A stretch of 64,000 nucleotides of DNA from Dactylosporangium aurantiacum (GTDB lineage: Bacteria > Actinomycetota > Actinomycetes > Mycobacteriales > Micromonosporaceae): the NCBI RefSeq assembly GCF_000716715.1, contig NZ_JNYJ01000021.1, positions 1 to 64,000 on the forward strand, given 5' to 3'. Each line of letters opens with the position of its first letter. Position 1 is the first letter of the stretch. The translations under genes and the position numbers were made by a program. Below, one piece after another: positions 54,204 through 63,075 of the stretch. Below the pieces are notes generated by a model that was given only the letters and a program-made list of their open reading frames with translations, was not told where the DNA came from and ran no database searches.

Positions 54204-55009
54204 GCCCGCAGCGCCTTGCGGACCGCGGTCACGTACTCGAAGTAGGCGGGGGACTGCCGGGCCGCCTCGTCGCGGCCGGGCAGCTCGATGTCGACGGTCG
54301 CGGTGATCCGGCCGGGCCGCGCCGACATGACGACGACCTTGTCCGACAGGAACACCGCCTCGGAGATCGAGTGGGTGACGAACACCGTGCTGGTGCCGGT
54401 CTTCGCGCAGATCTGCAGCAGCTCGCCCTGCAGCCGCTCCCGGGTCATCTCGTCCAGGGCACCGAACGGCTCGTCCATCAGCAGCAGCGGCGGATGTACG
54501 GCCAGGGCCCGCGCGATCGCGACCCGCTGCTGCATGCCGCCGGACAGCTGGGCCGGGTAGTGCCCGGCGAAGTCGGCGAGACCGACGAGGGCGAGCATCT
54601 CCTCCGCCCGGACCCTGCGCTCCGCCTTCGGCACCTTGCGCAGTTCGAGGGGCAGCTCCACGTTGCGGCGCACGGTGCGCCACTCGAAGAGCCCCGCCTG
54701 CTGGAAGGCGATGCCGTACTCCTGGTCGCGGCGGGCCTGCGCGGCGGGTTTCCCGGCGACGGTGACGGTGCCCGCGGTGGGGTCGATGAGGTCGGCGATG
54801 AGCCGCAGCAGGGTGCTCTTGCCACACCCCGACGGGCCGATCAACGACACAAACTGTCCACTGTCGACGGTGAGGTCCACGTCGGACAGTGCGGTCACCT
54901 CGTCGGGGCGGCCCCGGTTGAACACCTTGCTCACACCGGAGATCTGCACGGCGGCCGTGTCGCCACCTCCGGCGCGCTCCGGCTTCGGTTTGACCTGCGG
55001 GTCGCTCAT
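54200..55009 (-). CDS. ABC transporter ATP-binding protein
   Basis: A 269-residue ATPase of the nitrate/sulfonate/taurine-like class. Walker A GPSGCGKST, ABC signature LSGGMQQRVAIARAL, Walker B LLLMDEPFGALD, and the switch His in VFVTHSISEAV. It overlaps both permease genes by 4 bp, so all three are translated together and energise one importer. Confidence 0.95.
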   Translation of the reverse strand: MSDPQVKPKPERAGGGDTAAVQISGVSKVFNRGRPDEVTALSDVDLTVDSGQFVSLIGPSGCGKSTLLRLIADLIDPTAGTVTVAGKPAAQARRDQEYGIAFQQAGLFEWRTVRRNVELPLELRKVPKAERRVRAEEMLALVGLADFAGHYPAQLSGGMQQRVAIARALAVHPPLLLMDEPFGALDEMTRERLQGELLQICAKTGTSTVFVTHSISEAVFLSDKVVVMSARPGRITATVDIELPGRDEAARQSPAYFEYVTAVRKALRA

Positions 55010-55914
55010 ACGACGTTCACCTTGCCCTTCGCCCAGCCTGGCCCGACGAGCTTCGCCGGGTCGGCCCAGGCCAGGCGACGCCGGTGCCGCATGAGGGGCA
55101 GTTCGAGGAGGCTGACGGCGCCGGCGACGACGAGCCCGAGGACGGCGGCGCCGAGCATGGCGGTGTAAACCTTCGCGGGGTCAGAGGTGGCCTCCCGGGA
55201 GTATTCGATGACGAGCCGGCCGATCCCGCCGCGGGTGCCGGTGGAGATCTCGCCGACGACCGCGCCGACGACCGCGGCGGCGCCGGCCAGCCGCAGCGCG
55301 GGGAACAGGAACGGCAGCGCCGCCGGCAGCCGCAGCTTGCCGTACGTGCGCCACCAGCCGGCGGCGTAGCTGCGCATCAGCTCGACGCCGCTCGCCGACG
55401 GCGACTGCAGCCCGCGCAGCAGCCCGACGGCGACGGGGAAGAACGCGAGGTACGCGGCGATGACCGCGACCGTCATCCAGTCCTGCCACGGGTACGGCCC
55501 GAACGACAGCGCCCCGCTCCAGCCCGCCACCAGCGGTGCGAGCGCGACGAGCGGCACCGTCTGCGACAGCACCACGTACGGCAGCAGCCCCCGCTCCACC
55601 ACCCGGAACCGTTGCATGAGCGTGGCCAGGACGAAGCCGATGGCCGTACCGGCGACGAAACCGACGGCCGTCACCCCCAGGGTGAACAGGCAGGCGTCGA
55701 ACACCACCTGCCACACCGGCCGGCCGCCGGTGAGCTCCGGCCGGCCGAGCCGCTGCGCCACCGTCCACAGGTGCGGCATGGACAGGTCGTCGGCGCGGGG
55801 CAGGACCTTCACCCCGAGGACCGCGGTGCCCTCGGGGTCGCCGACCGCCTTGTACCCCTCCCACAACAGGGCGAAGACGACCAGCCCCCCGAGGGCACCG
55901 AGGACCTTCCTCAT
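55006..55914 (-). CDS. second ABC transporter permease
   Basis: A 302-residue permease with about six transmembrane helices; the EAA loop is GVELMRSYAAGWWRTYGKLRLPAALPFL. It has a longer N-terminal periplasmic part (residues 25-70) than the partner permease. It overlaps the ATPase and the LLM oxidoreductase genes by 4 bp each. Two unlike permeases imply a heterodimeric channel, as in pyrimidine/HMP-type ThiXYZ relatives. Confidence 0.92.
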   Translation of the reverse strand: MRKVLGALGGLVVFALLWEGYKAVGDPEGTAVLGVKVLPRADDLSMPHLWTVAQRLGRPELTGGRPVWQVVFDACLFTLGVTAVGFVAGTAIGFVLATLMQRFRVVERGLLPYVVLSQTVPLVALAPLVAGWSGALSFGPYPWQDWMTVAVIAAYLAFFPVAVGLLRGLQSPSASGVELMRSYAAGWWRTYGKLRLPAALPFLFPALRLAGAAAVVGAVVGEISTGTRGGIGRLVIEYSREATSDPAKVYTAMLGAAVLGLVVAGAVSLLELPLMRHRRRLAWADPAKLVGPGWAKGKVNVV

Positions 55915-56921
55915 TTCGTGACAGCCGGGATGATGTGCTCGCCGTACGCCCGCAGCGTCGACTCCTTCGCGTCGTGCTGCAGGTACACGGCGAACTGGTC
56001 GACGCCGAGGTCCTTGAGCTCGGCGAGCCGCTTCAGGTGCTCCTCGACCGGGCCGAGGATGCAGAACCGGTCGACGATCTCGTCGGGCACGAAGTCGGTG
56101 TGCGTGTTGCCGGCCCGGCCGTGCTCGGCGTAGTCGTAGCCCTGGCGGCCCTTGATGTAGTCGGTGAGGGCGGTCGGGACGGCACCGTCGCTGCCGTAGC
56201 GGGCGACGATGTCGGCGATGTGGTTGCCGACCATCCCGCCGAACCAGCGGGTCTGCTCCCGCTGATGGGCCATGGACTCGACCGAGTCGTCGCCGACGTA
56301 CGCGGGGGCGGCGACGCAGAACTTGATCGCCGCCGGGTCCCGGCCCGCCTTCTCCGCCGCGTCACGCACCGCCTTGATCATCCAGGCGGCGATGTCGGGG
56401 TCGGCGAGCTGCAGGATGTACCCGTCGCCGACCTCACCGGTGAGCGCGAGCGCCTTCGGCCCGTACGCGGCGACCCACACCTCGAGCCGGCTGTCGGGCG
56501 CCCACGCGAAGCGCAGGTCACGGTCGCGCAGGTGGACCTCCCGGCCGTTGCCGAGCTCCCGGATCACCTGCACGCACTCGCGCAGCTCCGCGAGGGTCGT
56601 CGGGCGGCTGCCGAGGACCCGCACCGCCGAGTCGCCGCGGCCGATGCCGCAGACGGTGCGGTTGCCGTACATCTCGTTGAGGGTGGCGAACAGCGACGCC
56701 GTGACGGTCCAGTCGCGGGTGCCGGGGTTCGTCACCATCGGCCCCACGATCACCCGCTGCGTGTCGGCGAGGATCTTGCTGTAGATGACGAACGGCTCCT
56801 GCCACAGCACGTGCGAGTCGAACGTCCACACGTGGCTGAATCCGGCCGCCTCGGCCTGTTTCGCGAGCTCGACGGTCTGTGTCGCAGGCGGGTCGCACTG
56901 CAGCACCACCCCGATGTCCAT
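55911..56921 (-). CDS. F420-dependent LLM-class oxidoreductase (CPS_4043/TIGR03842-like)
   Basis: A 336-residue luciferase-like TIM-barrel protein: MDIGVVLQCDPPATQTVELAKQAE in pieces, then FDSHVLWQEPFV, GRGDSAVRVLG and TGEVGDGYILQLADPD. In such proteins the deazaflavin F420 (or FMN) binds at the barrel mouth. The subfamily is recalled as travelling with dihydropyrimidinase and NMT1 transporters, as it does here. It starts 4 bp after the dehydrogenase stop and overlaps the permease. A redox step on a pyrimidine ring is the natural guess; the substrate is unproven. Confidence 0.85.
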   Translation of the reverse strand: MDIGVVLQCDPPATQTVELAKQAEAAGFSHVWTFDSHVLWQEPFVIYSKILADTQRVIVGPMVTNPGTRDWTVTASLFATLNEMYGNRTVCGIGRGDSAVRVLGSRPTTLAELRECVQVIRELGNGREVHLRDRDLRFAWAPDSRLEVWVAAYGPKALALTGEVGDGYILQLADPDIAAWMIKAVRDAAEKAGRDPAAIKFCVAAPAYVGDDSVESMAHQREQTRWFGGMVGNHIADIVARYGSDGAVPTALTDYIKGRQGYDYAEHGRAGNTHTDFVPDEIVDRFCILGPVEEHLKRLAELKDLGVDQFAVYLQHDAKESTLRAYGEHIIPAVTK

Positions 56922-56925
56922 GTCG

Positions 56926-58407
56926 TCACCGCACCTTCGGGAAGCCGAGGTCGACCTCCGACGTGGCCGGGTCCGGCCAGCGGGAGGTGACGACCTTGCT
57001 GCGCGTGTAGAACTGGATCCCTTCGGGCCCGTACATGTGCAGGTCGCCGAAGAGCGAGGACTTCCAGCCGCCGAAGCTGTAGTAGGCGACCGGGACCGGC
57101 ACCGGCACGTTGACGCCGACCATGCCGCAGACCACGTCGTACTGGAACCGCCGGGCCGCCCCGCCGTCGCGGGTGAAGATGGCGGTGCCGTTGCCGTACT
57201 CGTTGTCGTTGACGAGTTTGACGGCCTCGTCGTAGCTGTCGACCCGCACCACGGACAGGACCGGCCCGAAGATCTCGTCGGTGTACAGCGCCTCGTCGGT
57301 GCTGACCCGGTCCACCAGGGACGCGCCGAGGAAGAAGCCGGGCCCGCTGCTGACCGGTGCCTCGCGGCCGTCGACGACGATGTCGGCGGTGGTGCCGGCC
57401 AGGTACCCGGCGACCTTGTCGCGGTGCTCGCGGGTGATGAGCGGGCCCATCTCCGCGGCCGGGTCGCTGGCCGGGCCGACCGCGATCCGGCCGATCCGCT
57501 CGCTGATCGCCGCGACGAGCGGGTCGGCGACGGCACCGACGGCCACGACGACGGAGATCGCCATGCACCGCTCCCCCGCCGAGCCGTACCCGGCGGACAC
57601 GGCGGCGTCGGCGGCGCTGTCGACGTCCGCGTCGGGCAGCACGACCATGTGGTTCTTCGCCCCGCCGAGCGCCTGGACCCGCTTGCCGGCCCGGGTGCCC
57701 GCCTCGTAGACCGCCTTCGCGATCGGGGTCGAGCCGACGAAACTCAACGCCTGCACGTCGGGGTGGCTCAGCAGGGTCTCCACGGCCTCCCGGTCGCCCT
57801 GCACGACGTTGAACACGCCGTCGGGCAGCCCCGCCTGCCGCAGCAGGTCGGCCAGCAGCAGCGAGACCGACGGGTCCTTCTCGCTGGGTTTGAGCACGAA
57901 CGTGTTGCCGCAGACGAGCGCGTTGGCGAACATCCACATCGGTACCATCGCCGGGAAGTTGAACGGGGTGATCCCGGCGACGACCCCGAGCGGCTGGCGG
58001 ATCGAGTACACGTCGACACCGCTGGACGCCTGCTCGCTGTAGCCGCCCTTGAGCAGGTGCGGCGCGCCGGTGGCGAACTCGATGTTCTCCAGCCCGCGGG
58101 CCAGCTCACCGGCGGCGTCGGCCTCGGTCTTGCCGTGCTCCTTGCTGACCAGCGCCGCGATCTCCTTGCGGTTGGCGTCGACGAGCTCCCGGAACCGGAA
58201 CATGACCTCGGCCCGCCGCGACAGCGACGCGGCCCGCCACGCCGGGAACGCCTTCAGGGCGCTGGCGACCGCCCGGTCGGTCTCCTCCTTGGTGGCGGCG
58301 ACCACGTACGCCTGCTGCTCGCCGGTCGCCGGGTCCCAGACCGGCAACTGCCTGCCACTGGTGCCCTCGACGGCGGCGCCGTCGAGCCAGTGCTTGATCT
58401 CACGCAT
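56926..58407 (-). CDS. mmsA: CoA-acylating (methyl)malonate-semialdehyde dehydrogenase
   Basis: A 493-residue aldehyde dehydrogenase of the MmsA type. GITPFNFPAMVPMWMFANAL with GNTFVLKPSEKDPS forms the NAD and substrate region, GSAGERCMA holds the catalytic Cys, and the family-specific FTRDGGAARRF and PVPVAYYSFGGWKSS follow. It oxidises malonate or methylmalonate semialdehyde with CoA to acetyl-CoA or propionyl-CoA plus CO2. It lies 10 bp after the dihydropyrimidinase gene. Products from uracil and thymine would be acetyl-CoA and propionyl-CoA. Confidence 0.93.
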   Translation of the reverse strand: MREIKHWLDGAAVEGTSGRQLPVWDPATGEQQAYVVAATKEETDRAVASALKAFPAWRAASLSRRAEVMFRFRELVDANRKEIAALVSKEHGKTEADAAGELARGLENIEFATGAPHLLKGGYSEQASSGVDVYSIRQPLGVVAGITPFNFPAMVPMWMFANALVCGNTFVLKPSEKDPSVSLLLADLLRQAGLPDGVFNVVQGDREAVETLLSHPDVQALSFVGSTPIAKAVYEAGTRAGKRVQALGGAKNHMVVLPDADVDSAADAAVSAGYGSAGERCMAISVVVAVGAVADPLVAAISERIGRIAVGPASDPAAEMGPLITREHRDKVAGYLAGTTADIVVDGREAPVSSGPGFFLGASLVDRVSTDEALYTDEIFGPVLSVVRVDSYDEAVKLVNDNEYGNGTAIFTRDGGAARRFQYDVVCGMVGVNVPVPVPVAYYSFGGWKSSLFGDLHMYGPEGIQFYTRSKVVTSRWPDPATSEVDLGFPKVR

Positions 58408-58417
58408 GTGGTGCCTT

Positions 58418-59821
58418 TCAGAGGAGATAGTCGGAGAGTCCGCGGCGGACGAACTGCCCGTGGCCCTTGGCGCCGTGGTACGCGCCGTCCTTCACGATCA
58501 CCCGTCCGCGGGACATGACGGTGTCGACCTTGCCGGCGATCTCGTACCCTTCCCAGGCGGAATGGTCCATGTTCATGTGGTGGTTCTCGACGCTGATGCG
58601 GGTGCGGGCCGCCGGGTCGTAGAGCACGATGTCGGCGTCGGAGCCGGGCGCGATGATGCCCTTCCTCGGGTACAGGCCGAACATGCGCGCGGGGGTCGTC
58701 GCGATCGTCTCCACCCAGCGGGCGAGGCTGAGCTTGCCGTCGACGACACCCTGGTACAGCAGGTCGACGCGGTGCTCGACGCTGCCGATGCCGTTGGGGA
58801 TCTTCGAGAAGTCGCCGATGCCGAGCTCCTTCTGGTCCTTGAAGCAGAAGGGGCAGTGGTCGGTCGACACCACGGACAGGTCGTTGCTGCGCAGGCCCCG
58901 CCACAGGTCGGCGCGGTGCGTCTCGTGCTTGCTGCGCAGCGGCGTCGAGCACACCCACTTGGCGCCCTCGAACCCGGGCGCGCCGAGCTGGTCCTCGAGG
59001 GTGAGGTACAGGTACTGCGGGCAGGTCTCGGCGAACACGTTGCGGCCGAGGTCGCGGGCGGCGGCGACCTGCTCGAGGGCCTTGCTGGCGGACAGGTGCA
59101 CGATGTACAGCGGGCAGTCGGCGGCGACCCCGGCGAGCCAGATGGCGCGGCTGGTCGCCTCCGCCTCCAGGGCCTCCGGGCGGGTGAGGCCGTGGTGGAT
59201 CGGGTCGGTCTCGCCGCGCTCCAGGGCCTGCTTGACGAGCACGTCGATCGCCGGCCCGTTCTCCGCGTGCATCATGATCATGGCGCCGTTGTCGCGGGCC
59301 TTCTGCATCGCGCGCAGGATCTGGCCGTCGTCGCTGTAGAAGACACCCGGGTACGCCATGAACAGCTTGAAGCTGGTGATCCCCTCGTCGGCGACGAGGG
59401 TGTCCATGGCCTTGAGCGACTCGTCGTCGACCCCGCCGAGGATCATGTGGAACGCGTAGTCGATGTGGCAGTTGCCGTCGGCTTTGCCGTGCCAGGCGGC
59501 CAGGCCGTCCTGCACGACCTCCCCGGTGCGCTGCACCGCGAAGTCGATGATCGTGGTCGTGCCGCCCCACGCGGCGGCGCGGGTGCCGGTGTCGAACGTG
59601 TCGCTGGCGAACGTGCCGCCGAACGGCAGCTCCATGTGCGTGTGCGCGTCGACGCCGCCGGGGATGACGTACTTGCCGGTCGCGTCGAGCGTCTCGAAGT
59701 CGCCCTCCTGCGGCCCCTGCCCCGGGGCGAAGACCGCCGAGACCTGCTCGCCGACGACGAGCACTTCGGCCGGGATCGCACCCGTGGGACCGATCACGGT
59801 CCCGCCCTTGATCAGGATCAT
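58418..59821 (-). CDS. hydA: dihydropyrimidinase / D-hydantoinase
   Basis: A 467-residue amidohydrolase. The metal site is His60 and His62 (GGVDAHTHMELPFGG), the carboxylated Lys152 (SFKLFMAYPG), and later His residues in MMHAENG and CPLYIVHLS. It opens dihydrouracil or dihydrothymine, or hydantoins, to N-carbamoyl amino acids. ATG 59821 is chosen because GGAGG lies 9 bases upstream; an in-frame ATG at 59848 would add MPERSGGGA. The beta-ureidopropionase gene precedes it, so dihydropyrimidines are the probable substrate. Confidence 0.94.
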   Translation of the reverse strand: MILIKGGTVIGPTGAIPAEVLVVGEQVSAVFAPGQGPQEGDFETLDATGKYVIPGGVDAHTHMELPFGGTFASDTFDTGTRAAAWGGTTTIIDFAVQRTGEVVQDGLAAWHGKADGNCHIDYAFHMILGGVDDESLKAMDTLVADEGITSFKLFMAYPGVFYSDDGQILRAMQKARDNGAMIMMHAENGPAIDVLVKQALERGETDPIHHGLTRPEALEAEATSRAIWLAGVAADCPLYIVHLSASKALEQVAAARDLGRNVFAETCPQYLYLTLEDQLGAPGFEGAKWVCSTPLRSKHETHRADLWRGLRSNDLSVVSTDHCPFCFKDQKELGIGDFSKIPNGIGSVEHRVDLLYQGVVDGKLSLARWVETIATTPARMFGLYPRKGIIAPGSDADIVLYDPAARTRISVENHHMNMDHSAWEGYEIAGKVDTVMSRGRVIVKDGAYHGAKGHGQFVRRGLSDYLL

Positions 59822-59871
59822 CGCGCCGCCTCCGCTTCGCTCCGGCACCGCTCGACGAACTGCGCCTGCTG

Positions 59872-59907
59872 GTGAGCGGCTGCTCCGCTCCGCTGCGAGC
59901 CGCTCAC
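59872..59907. other. 10-bp-stem hairpin between nitrilase and hydA genes
   Basis: GTGAGCGGCT (59872-59881) and AGCCGCTCAC (59898-59907) are perfect reverse complements with a 16-base loop, overlapping the nitrilase stop. It may adjust relative expression within the operon by attenuation or by protecting the upstream mRNA. Confidence 0.5.
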
Positions 59908-60743
59908 GGTTTCACCAGGTCCCCGTACGCGTCCGGGCGGCGGTCCCGGTAGAACTGCCATCGGTCCCTGACCTCGGCGAGCAGACCCATGTCGAGGTCC
60001 CGCACGATCAGCTCCGGGTTGTGCGCGTCGCCGACCTCACCGACGAACTTGCCCTCCGGGTCGACGAAGTAGGACGTGCCGTAGAAGTCGTTGTCGCCGA
60101 GGTCCTCGATGCCGGTGCGGTTGATCGCGCCGATGAAGTACTCGTTGGCCACCGCGCTCGCCGGCTGCTCCAGCTGCCACAGGTAGGCCGACAGGCCACG
60201 GCTGGTCGCGGACGGGTTGAACACGATCTGCGCGCCGTTGAGGCCCAGCGCCCGCCAGCCCTCCGGGAAGTGCCGGTCGTAGCAGATGTAGACGCCGACC
60301 TTGCCGACCGCCGTGTCGAAGACCGGGTAGCCAAGGTTGCCGGGGCGGAAGTAGAACTTCTCCCAGAAGCCCTTCACCTGCGGAATGTGGTTCTTGCGGT
60401 ACTTGCCCAGGTAGCTGCCGTCGGCATCGACCACGGCCGCGGTGTTGTAGAGCACGCCCGGCTGCTCCTGCTCGTACATCGGCAGCACCATCACCATGCC
60501 CAGCCCCCTGGCCAGGGCCTGGAAGCGTTCGGTGGTGGGGCCGGGAACGGACTCGGCGTACTCGTAGTAGGCCTTGTCCTGCACCTGGCAGAAATAGGGA
60601 CCGTAGAACAGCTCCTGGAAGCAGATCACCTTCGCACCCTGCGCGGCGGCCTGCCGCGCGTAGTCCTCGTGCGCCTTGATCATCGATTCTTTGTCGCCGG
60701 TCCAGTTCGTCTGGACGATGGCGGCCCGGATCACGTCTGCCAT
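59904..60743 (-). CDS. nitrilase-superfamily beta-ureidopropionase
   Basis: A 279-residue carbon-nitrogen hydrolase with the triad Glu44 (FQELF), Lys117 (YRKNHIP) and Cys154 (YICYDRHFPEG). The sequence FYGPYF and GFWEKFYFRPG resembles N-carbamoyl-beta-alanine amidohydrolases. It releases beta-alanine, CO2 and ammonia from N-carbamoyl-beta-alanine. It is first in the eight-gene catabolic operon, with GAGGGG 6 bases before ATG, and diverges from the MocR regulator. Confidence 0.92.
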   Translation of the reverse strand: MADVIRAAIVQTNWTGDKESMIKAHEDYARQAAAQGAKVICFQELFYGPYFCQVQDKAYYEYAESVPGPTTERFQALARGLGMVMVLPMYEQEQPGVLYNTAAVVDADGSYLGKYRKNHIPQVKGFWEKFYFRPGNLGYPVFDTAVGKVGVYICYDRHFPEGWRALGLNGAQIVFNPSATSRGLSAYLWQLEQPASAVANEYFIGAINRTGIEDLGDNDFYGTSYFVDPEGKFVGEVGDAHNPELIVRDLDMGLLAEVRDRWQFYRDRRPDAYGDLVKP

Positions 60744-60836
60744 GGCTGCCCCTCTCTGGGCTCTTGGCGGGTGTTGGTGCCTTGTGACAGCTGGGCTTCT
60801 GCGGCGTTGACCTTGTCTCGGGTCGGATGCCGTAGG

Positions 60837-60865
60837 ACACTAACGACACAAATCTAGGCGGACAA
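60837..60865 (-). promoter_or_regulatory. candidate promoter of the pyrimidine operon
   Basis: On the minus strand a -35-like TTGTCC (60865-60860) and a -10-like TAGTGT (60842-60837) are spaced by 17 bases and point to the nitrilase gene, whose ATG is 94 bases downstream. The GGACAATGGTCC stretch at 60860-60871 next to it is a possible binding site for the MocR regulator. Confidence 0.45.
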
Positions 60866-60901
60866 TGGTCCAAGCGTTACAGAATGTTTCGGAGATGTAA
60901 T

Positions 60902-62290
60902 TTGCTCGCGCTCATCGCCGGGGCGGTCGACGACCGCAGCGCCCGGGGAATCGCCGCCGCCGTCAGCCGCCTGGTGACCGCCGGGACACTGCCCGCCGGC
61001 TCCCGCCTGCCCACCGTGCGGGACGTCGCGCGCGAGCTCGGCATCAGCCCCACCACCGTGTCCGAGGCGTGGCGCAGCCTGGCCCGCGCCGGCGCCATCC
61101 AGACCCGCGGCCGGTCCGGCACGTTCGTCGCCGGCCCGTCCCTGCCACGACAACGGCTGCGGTACGCGCAGCTCGGCGGCCGCGTCGGCGAACTCGGTGC
61201 GGGACTCGTGCGGGACTACTCGACCGGTGTGCCCGACTACGACCTGCTGCCGTCGCTGACCGACGCCCTGCGCCGCATCGGCGACGCCCGCCTCACCACC
61301 AGCTACCTCGACGGCGCGGTCCTACCGTCCCTGGAGACGGCGCTGCGGTCCCGCTGGCCGTTCCCACCCGAACAGCTCACCGTCGTCGACGGCGCGCTGG
61401 ACGCGCTCGACCGGATCACCGGCACCGTGGTCCGCTTCGGCGACCACGTCCTCGTCGAGAACCCGGCGTTCCCACCGGTGCTGGACCTGCTCGAAGCCGT
61501 CGGCGCCACCGTCGTCGGCGTCGCCATCGACGAGCACGGGATGCGGCCCGAGGCCCTCGCCGCGGCCCTGCAGACGTACGAGCCGGTCGCCGTGTACCTG
61601 CAGCCCCGCGCCCACAACCCGACCGGCGCCAGCATGACCCAGGCGCGCGCCGACAAGCTCGCCCGCGTCCTGGCCAAACACCCCGCCGTCACCGTCATCG
61701 AGGACGACCACGCCGGCGACATCGCCACCGCACCCCCGGTCAGCCTCGGCCGCCGCCTGCCCGACCGCACCGTGCACGTGCTGAGCTTCTCCAAGAGCCA
61801 CGGCCCCGACCTGCGCCTCGCCGCGATCGGCGGCCCGGCCGACGTGGTCACCGCCGTCACCGACCGCCGCCTGCTCGGCCCCGGCTGGTCCAGCCGCCTG
61901 CTGCAGGCCGTCCTCGTCGAGCTGCTCACCGACCCGTCCACAGTGGACCAGATCGCGTACGCCCGCGACGAGTACGCCCGCCGCCGCACCGCCCTGCTCG
62001 ACGCCCTCGACGCCCGCGGCGTCACCGCGACCGCCGGCGACGGCATCAACCTCTGGATGGCCGTCGCCAACCAGCAGGTGGCGATGCTGACCCTGGCCGC
62101 CCACGGCATCGCGGTCGCCCCGGGCGCCCCGTTCGAGGTGAGCCACCTCGACAGCGACCACGTCCGCGTGACGGCCGGCCTGGTCCGCGACGGCTTCGAC
62201 GACCTGGCGGACATCCTCGCGGAGGCCGCCGGCTCAGCCGCCCGCGGCAGCGGCCCCCGCACCGCCAACCACCCCCGCGGCTGGCGCTGA
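60902..62290 (+). CDS. MocR/PdxR-type GntR regulator with aminotransferase domain
   Basis: A 462-residue regulator: a GntR winged helix (residues 1-75, GTLPAGSRLPTVRDVARELG, then GISPTTVSEAWRSL) joined to a fold-type I aminotransferase domain. PLP-binding features include YLQPRAHNPTGASM and Lys in LSFSKSHGPDLR. Such regulators sense amino compounds or PLP adducts, so beta-alanine is a likely cue. TTG 60902 is chosen because GGAG lies 7 bases upstream; ATG 60884 lacks one. It is divergent from, and probably controls, the pyrimidine operon. Confidence 0.88.
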   Translation: MLALIAGAVDDRSARGIAAAVSRLVTAGTLPAGSRLPTVRDVARELGISPTTVSEAWRSLARAGAIQTRGRSGTFVAGPSLPRQRLRYAQLGGRVGELGAGLVRDYSTGVPDYDLLPSLTDALRRIGDARLTTSYLDGAVLPSLETALRSRWPFPPEQLTVVDGALDALDRITGTVVRFGDHVLVENPAFPPVLDLLEAVGATVVGVAIDEHGMRPEALAAALQTYEPVAVYLQPRAHNPTGASMTQARADKLARVLAKHPAVTVIEDDHAGDIATAPPVSLGRRLPDRTVHVLSFSKSHGPDLRLAAIGGPADVVTAVTDRRLLGPGWSSRLLQAVLVELLTDPSTVDQIAYARDEYARRRTALLDALDARGVTATAGDGINLWMAVANQQVAMLTLAAHGIAVAPGAPFEVSHLDSDHVRVTAGLVRDGFDDLADILAEAAGSAARGSGPRTANHPRGWR

Positions 62291-63075
62291 GCCGTGCTGT
62301 GCTGGCTGCCGCGCCTGCGGCGCGGCGGCGGGGGTTCCCACCCGCACCCCCATGCGACCGCTGCGCGGTCGCACTGCCTGCGCTGGCGCGCGGCAGCTTG
62401 TGCGCCGGCGCGGGCCAGCATCGTGGGTCGGCGTCGGTCGGTCCGGTTCGGCCGGTAGGCGCGGCGTGTGCCTCGGCATTCGGCCCCGGCATGCGCCCTG
62501 GCGGTCGCCCAGCATGCGCTCCGACGGACCTGACCACGAACGGGTTCCCGGTCCCGGCTGACCTCGACTCCTGGTCTGTCTCAGGCGCCGAACCCGGCTG
62601 GCCTCACGGCACCCCGCGCCCGGCTGGCCTCACGGCACCGCCCAGCTGGCCTCTCAACACCGCCCAGGCTGACCTGTCAGCATCGCCCGCCTGGCCTCTC
62701 AACACCGCGCGCCTGGCCGAGTCCTGCCGAGCACCATCAGCCCGCGTCGCCTGCCAGCTCCGCCAGCCGGCTCCCCCGTCGCGCTCCGCCAGCTCTCATT
62801 ACCGCCACCAACCCCGCTCCGGCACCAACCCCGTCAGGCCCAACCCCACCACACCGACCCCACCACGCCCGTGCGTACGCCCACCGGCCGTCACCCCGTC
62901 GACCACGTCACCAGATAGATCAAGGCAGCCGACCCGCCCACCAACCGCACAGGCGAACCACCGGGCCGGGCTGCCTGGCCGCTTCACAAGCAACCCTAGA
63001 CCACCGTAGGAAATTGATCTCCGACGTCACTACCCACCGTAGTTTACCCCGCCCCCACGCACCCCTCGACCGCGA
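62291..63075. other. 785-bp gap, mostly non-coding and repeat-bearing
   Basis: No convincing gene is seen on either strand: frames that stay open lack starts, ribosome binding sites and natural composition. The right half (62800-62960) is C-rich with many CCAACCCC and CACC motifs. CCACCGTAG occurs twice (63001-63009 and 63036-63044), and AT content rises around 63010-63050, near the end of the acetate kinase gene. Confidence 0.6.
62593..62709. repeat. imperfect 22-26 bp tandem repeat
   Basis: Five degenerate units in a row share GCTGGCCTC, a CA pair and ACCGCC. The units begin near 62593, 62619, 62643, 62665 and 62688. It lies in the non-coding gap and gives a minisatellite-like pattern. Confidence 0.6.

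Noticed and set aside
61069..63009. Long frame covering the MocR gene and the following gap
   Set aside because: It is a Pro/Arg-rich shadow of the MocR gene that runs through the C-rich gap; no start or known motif.
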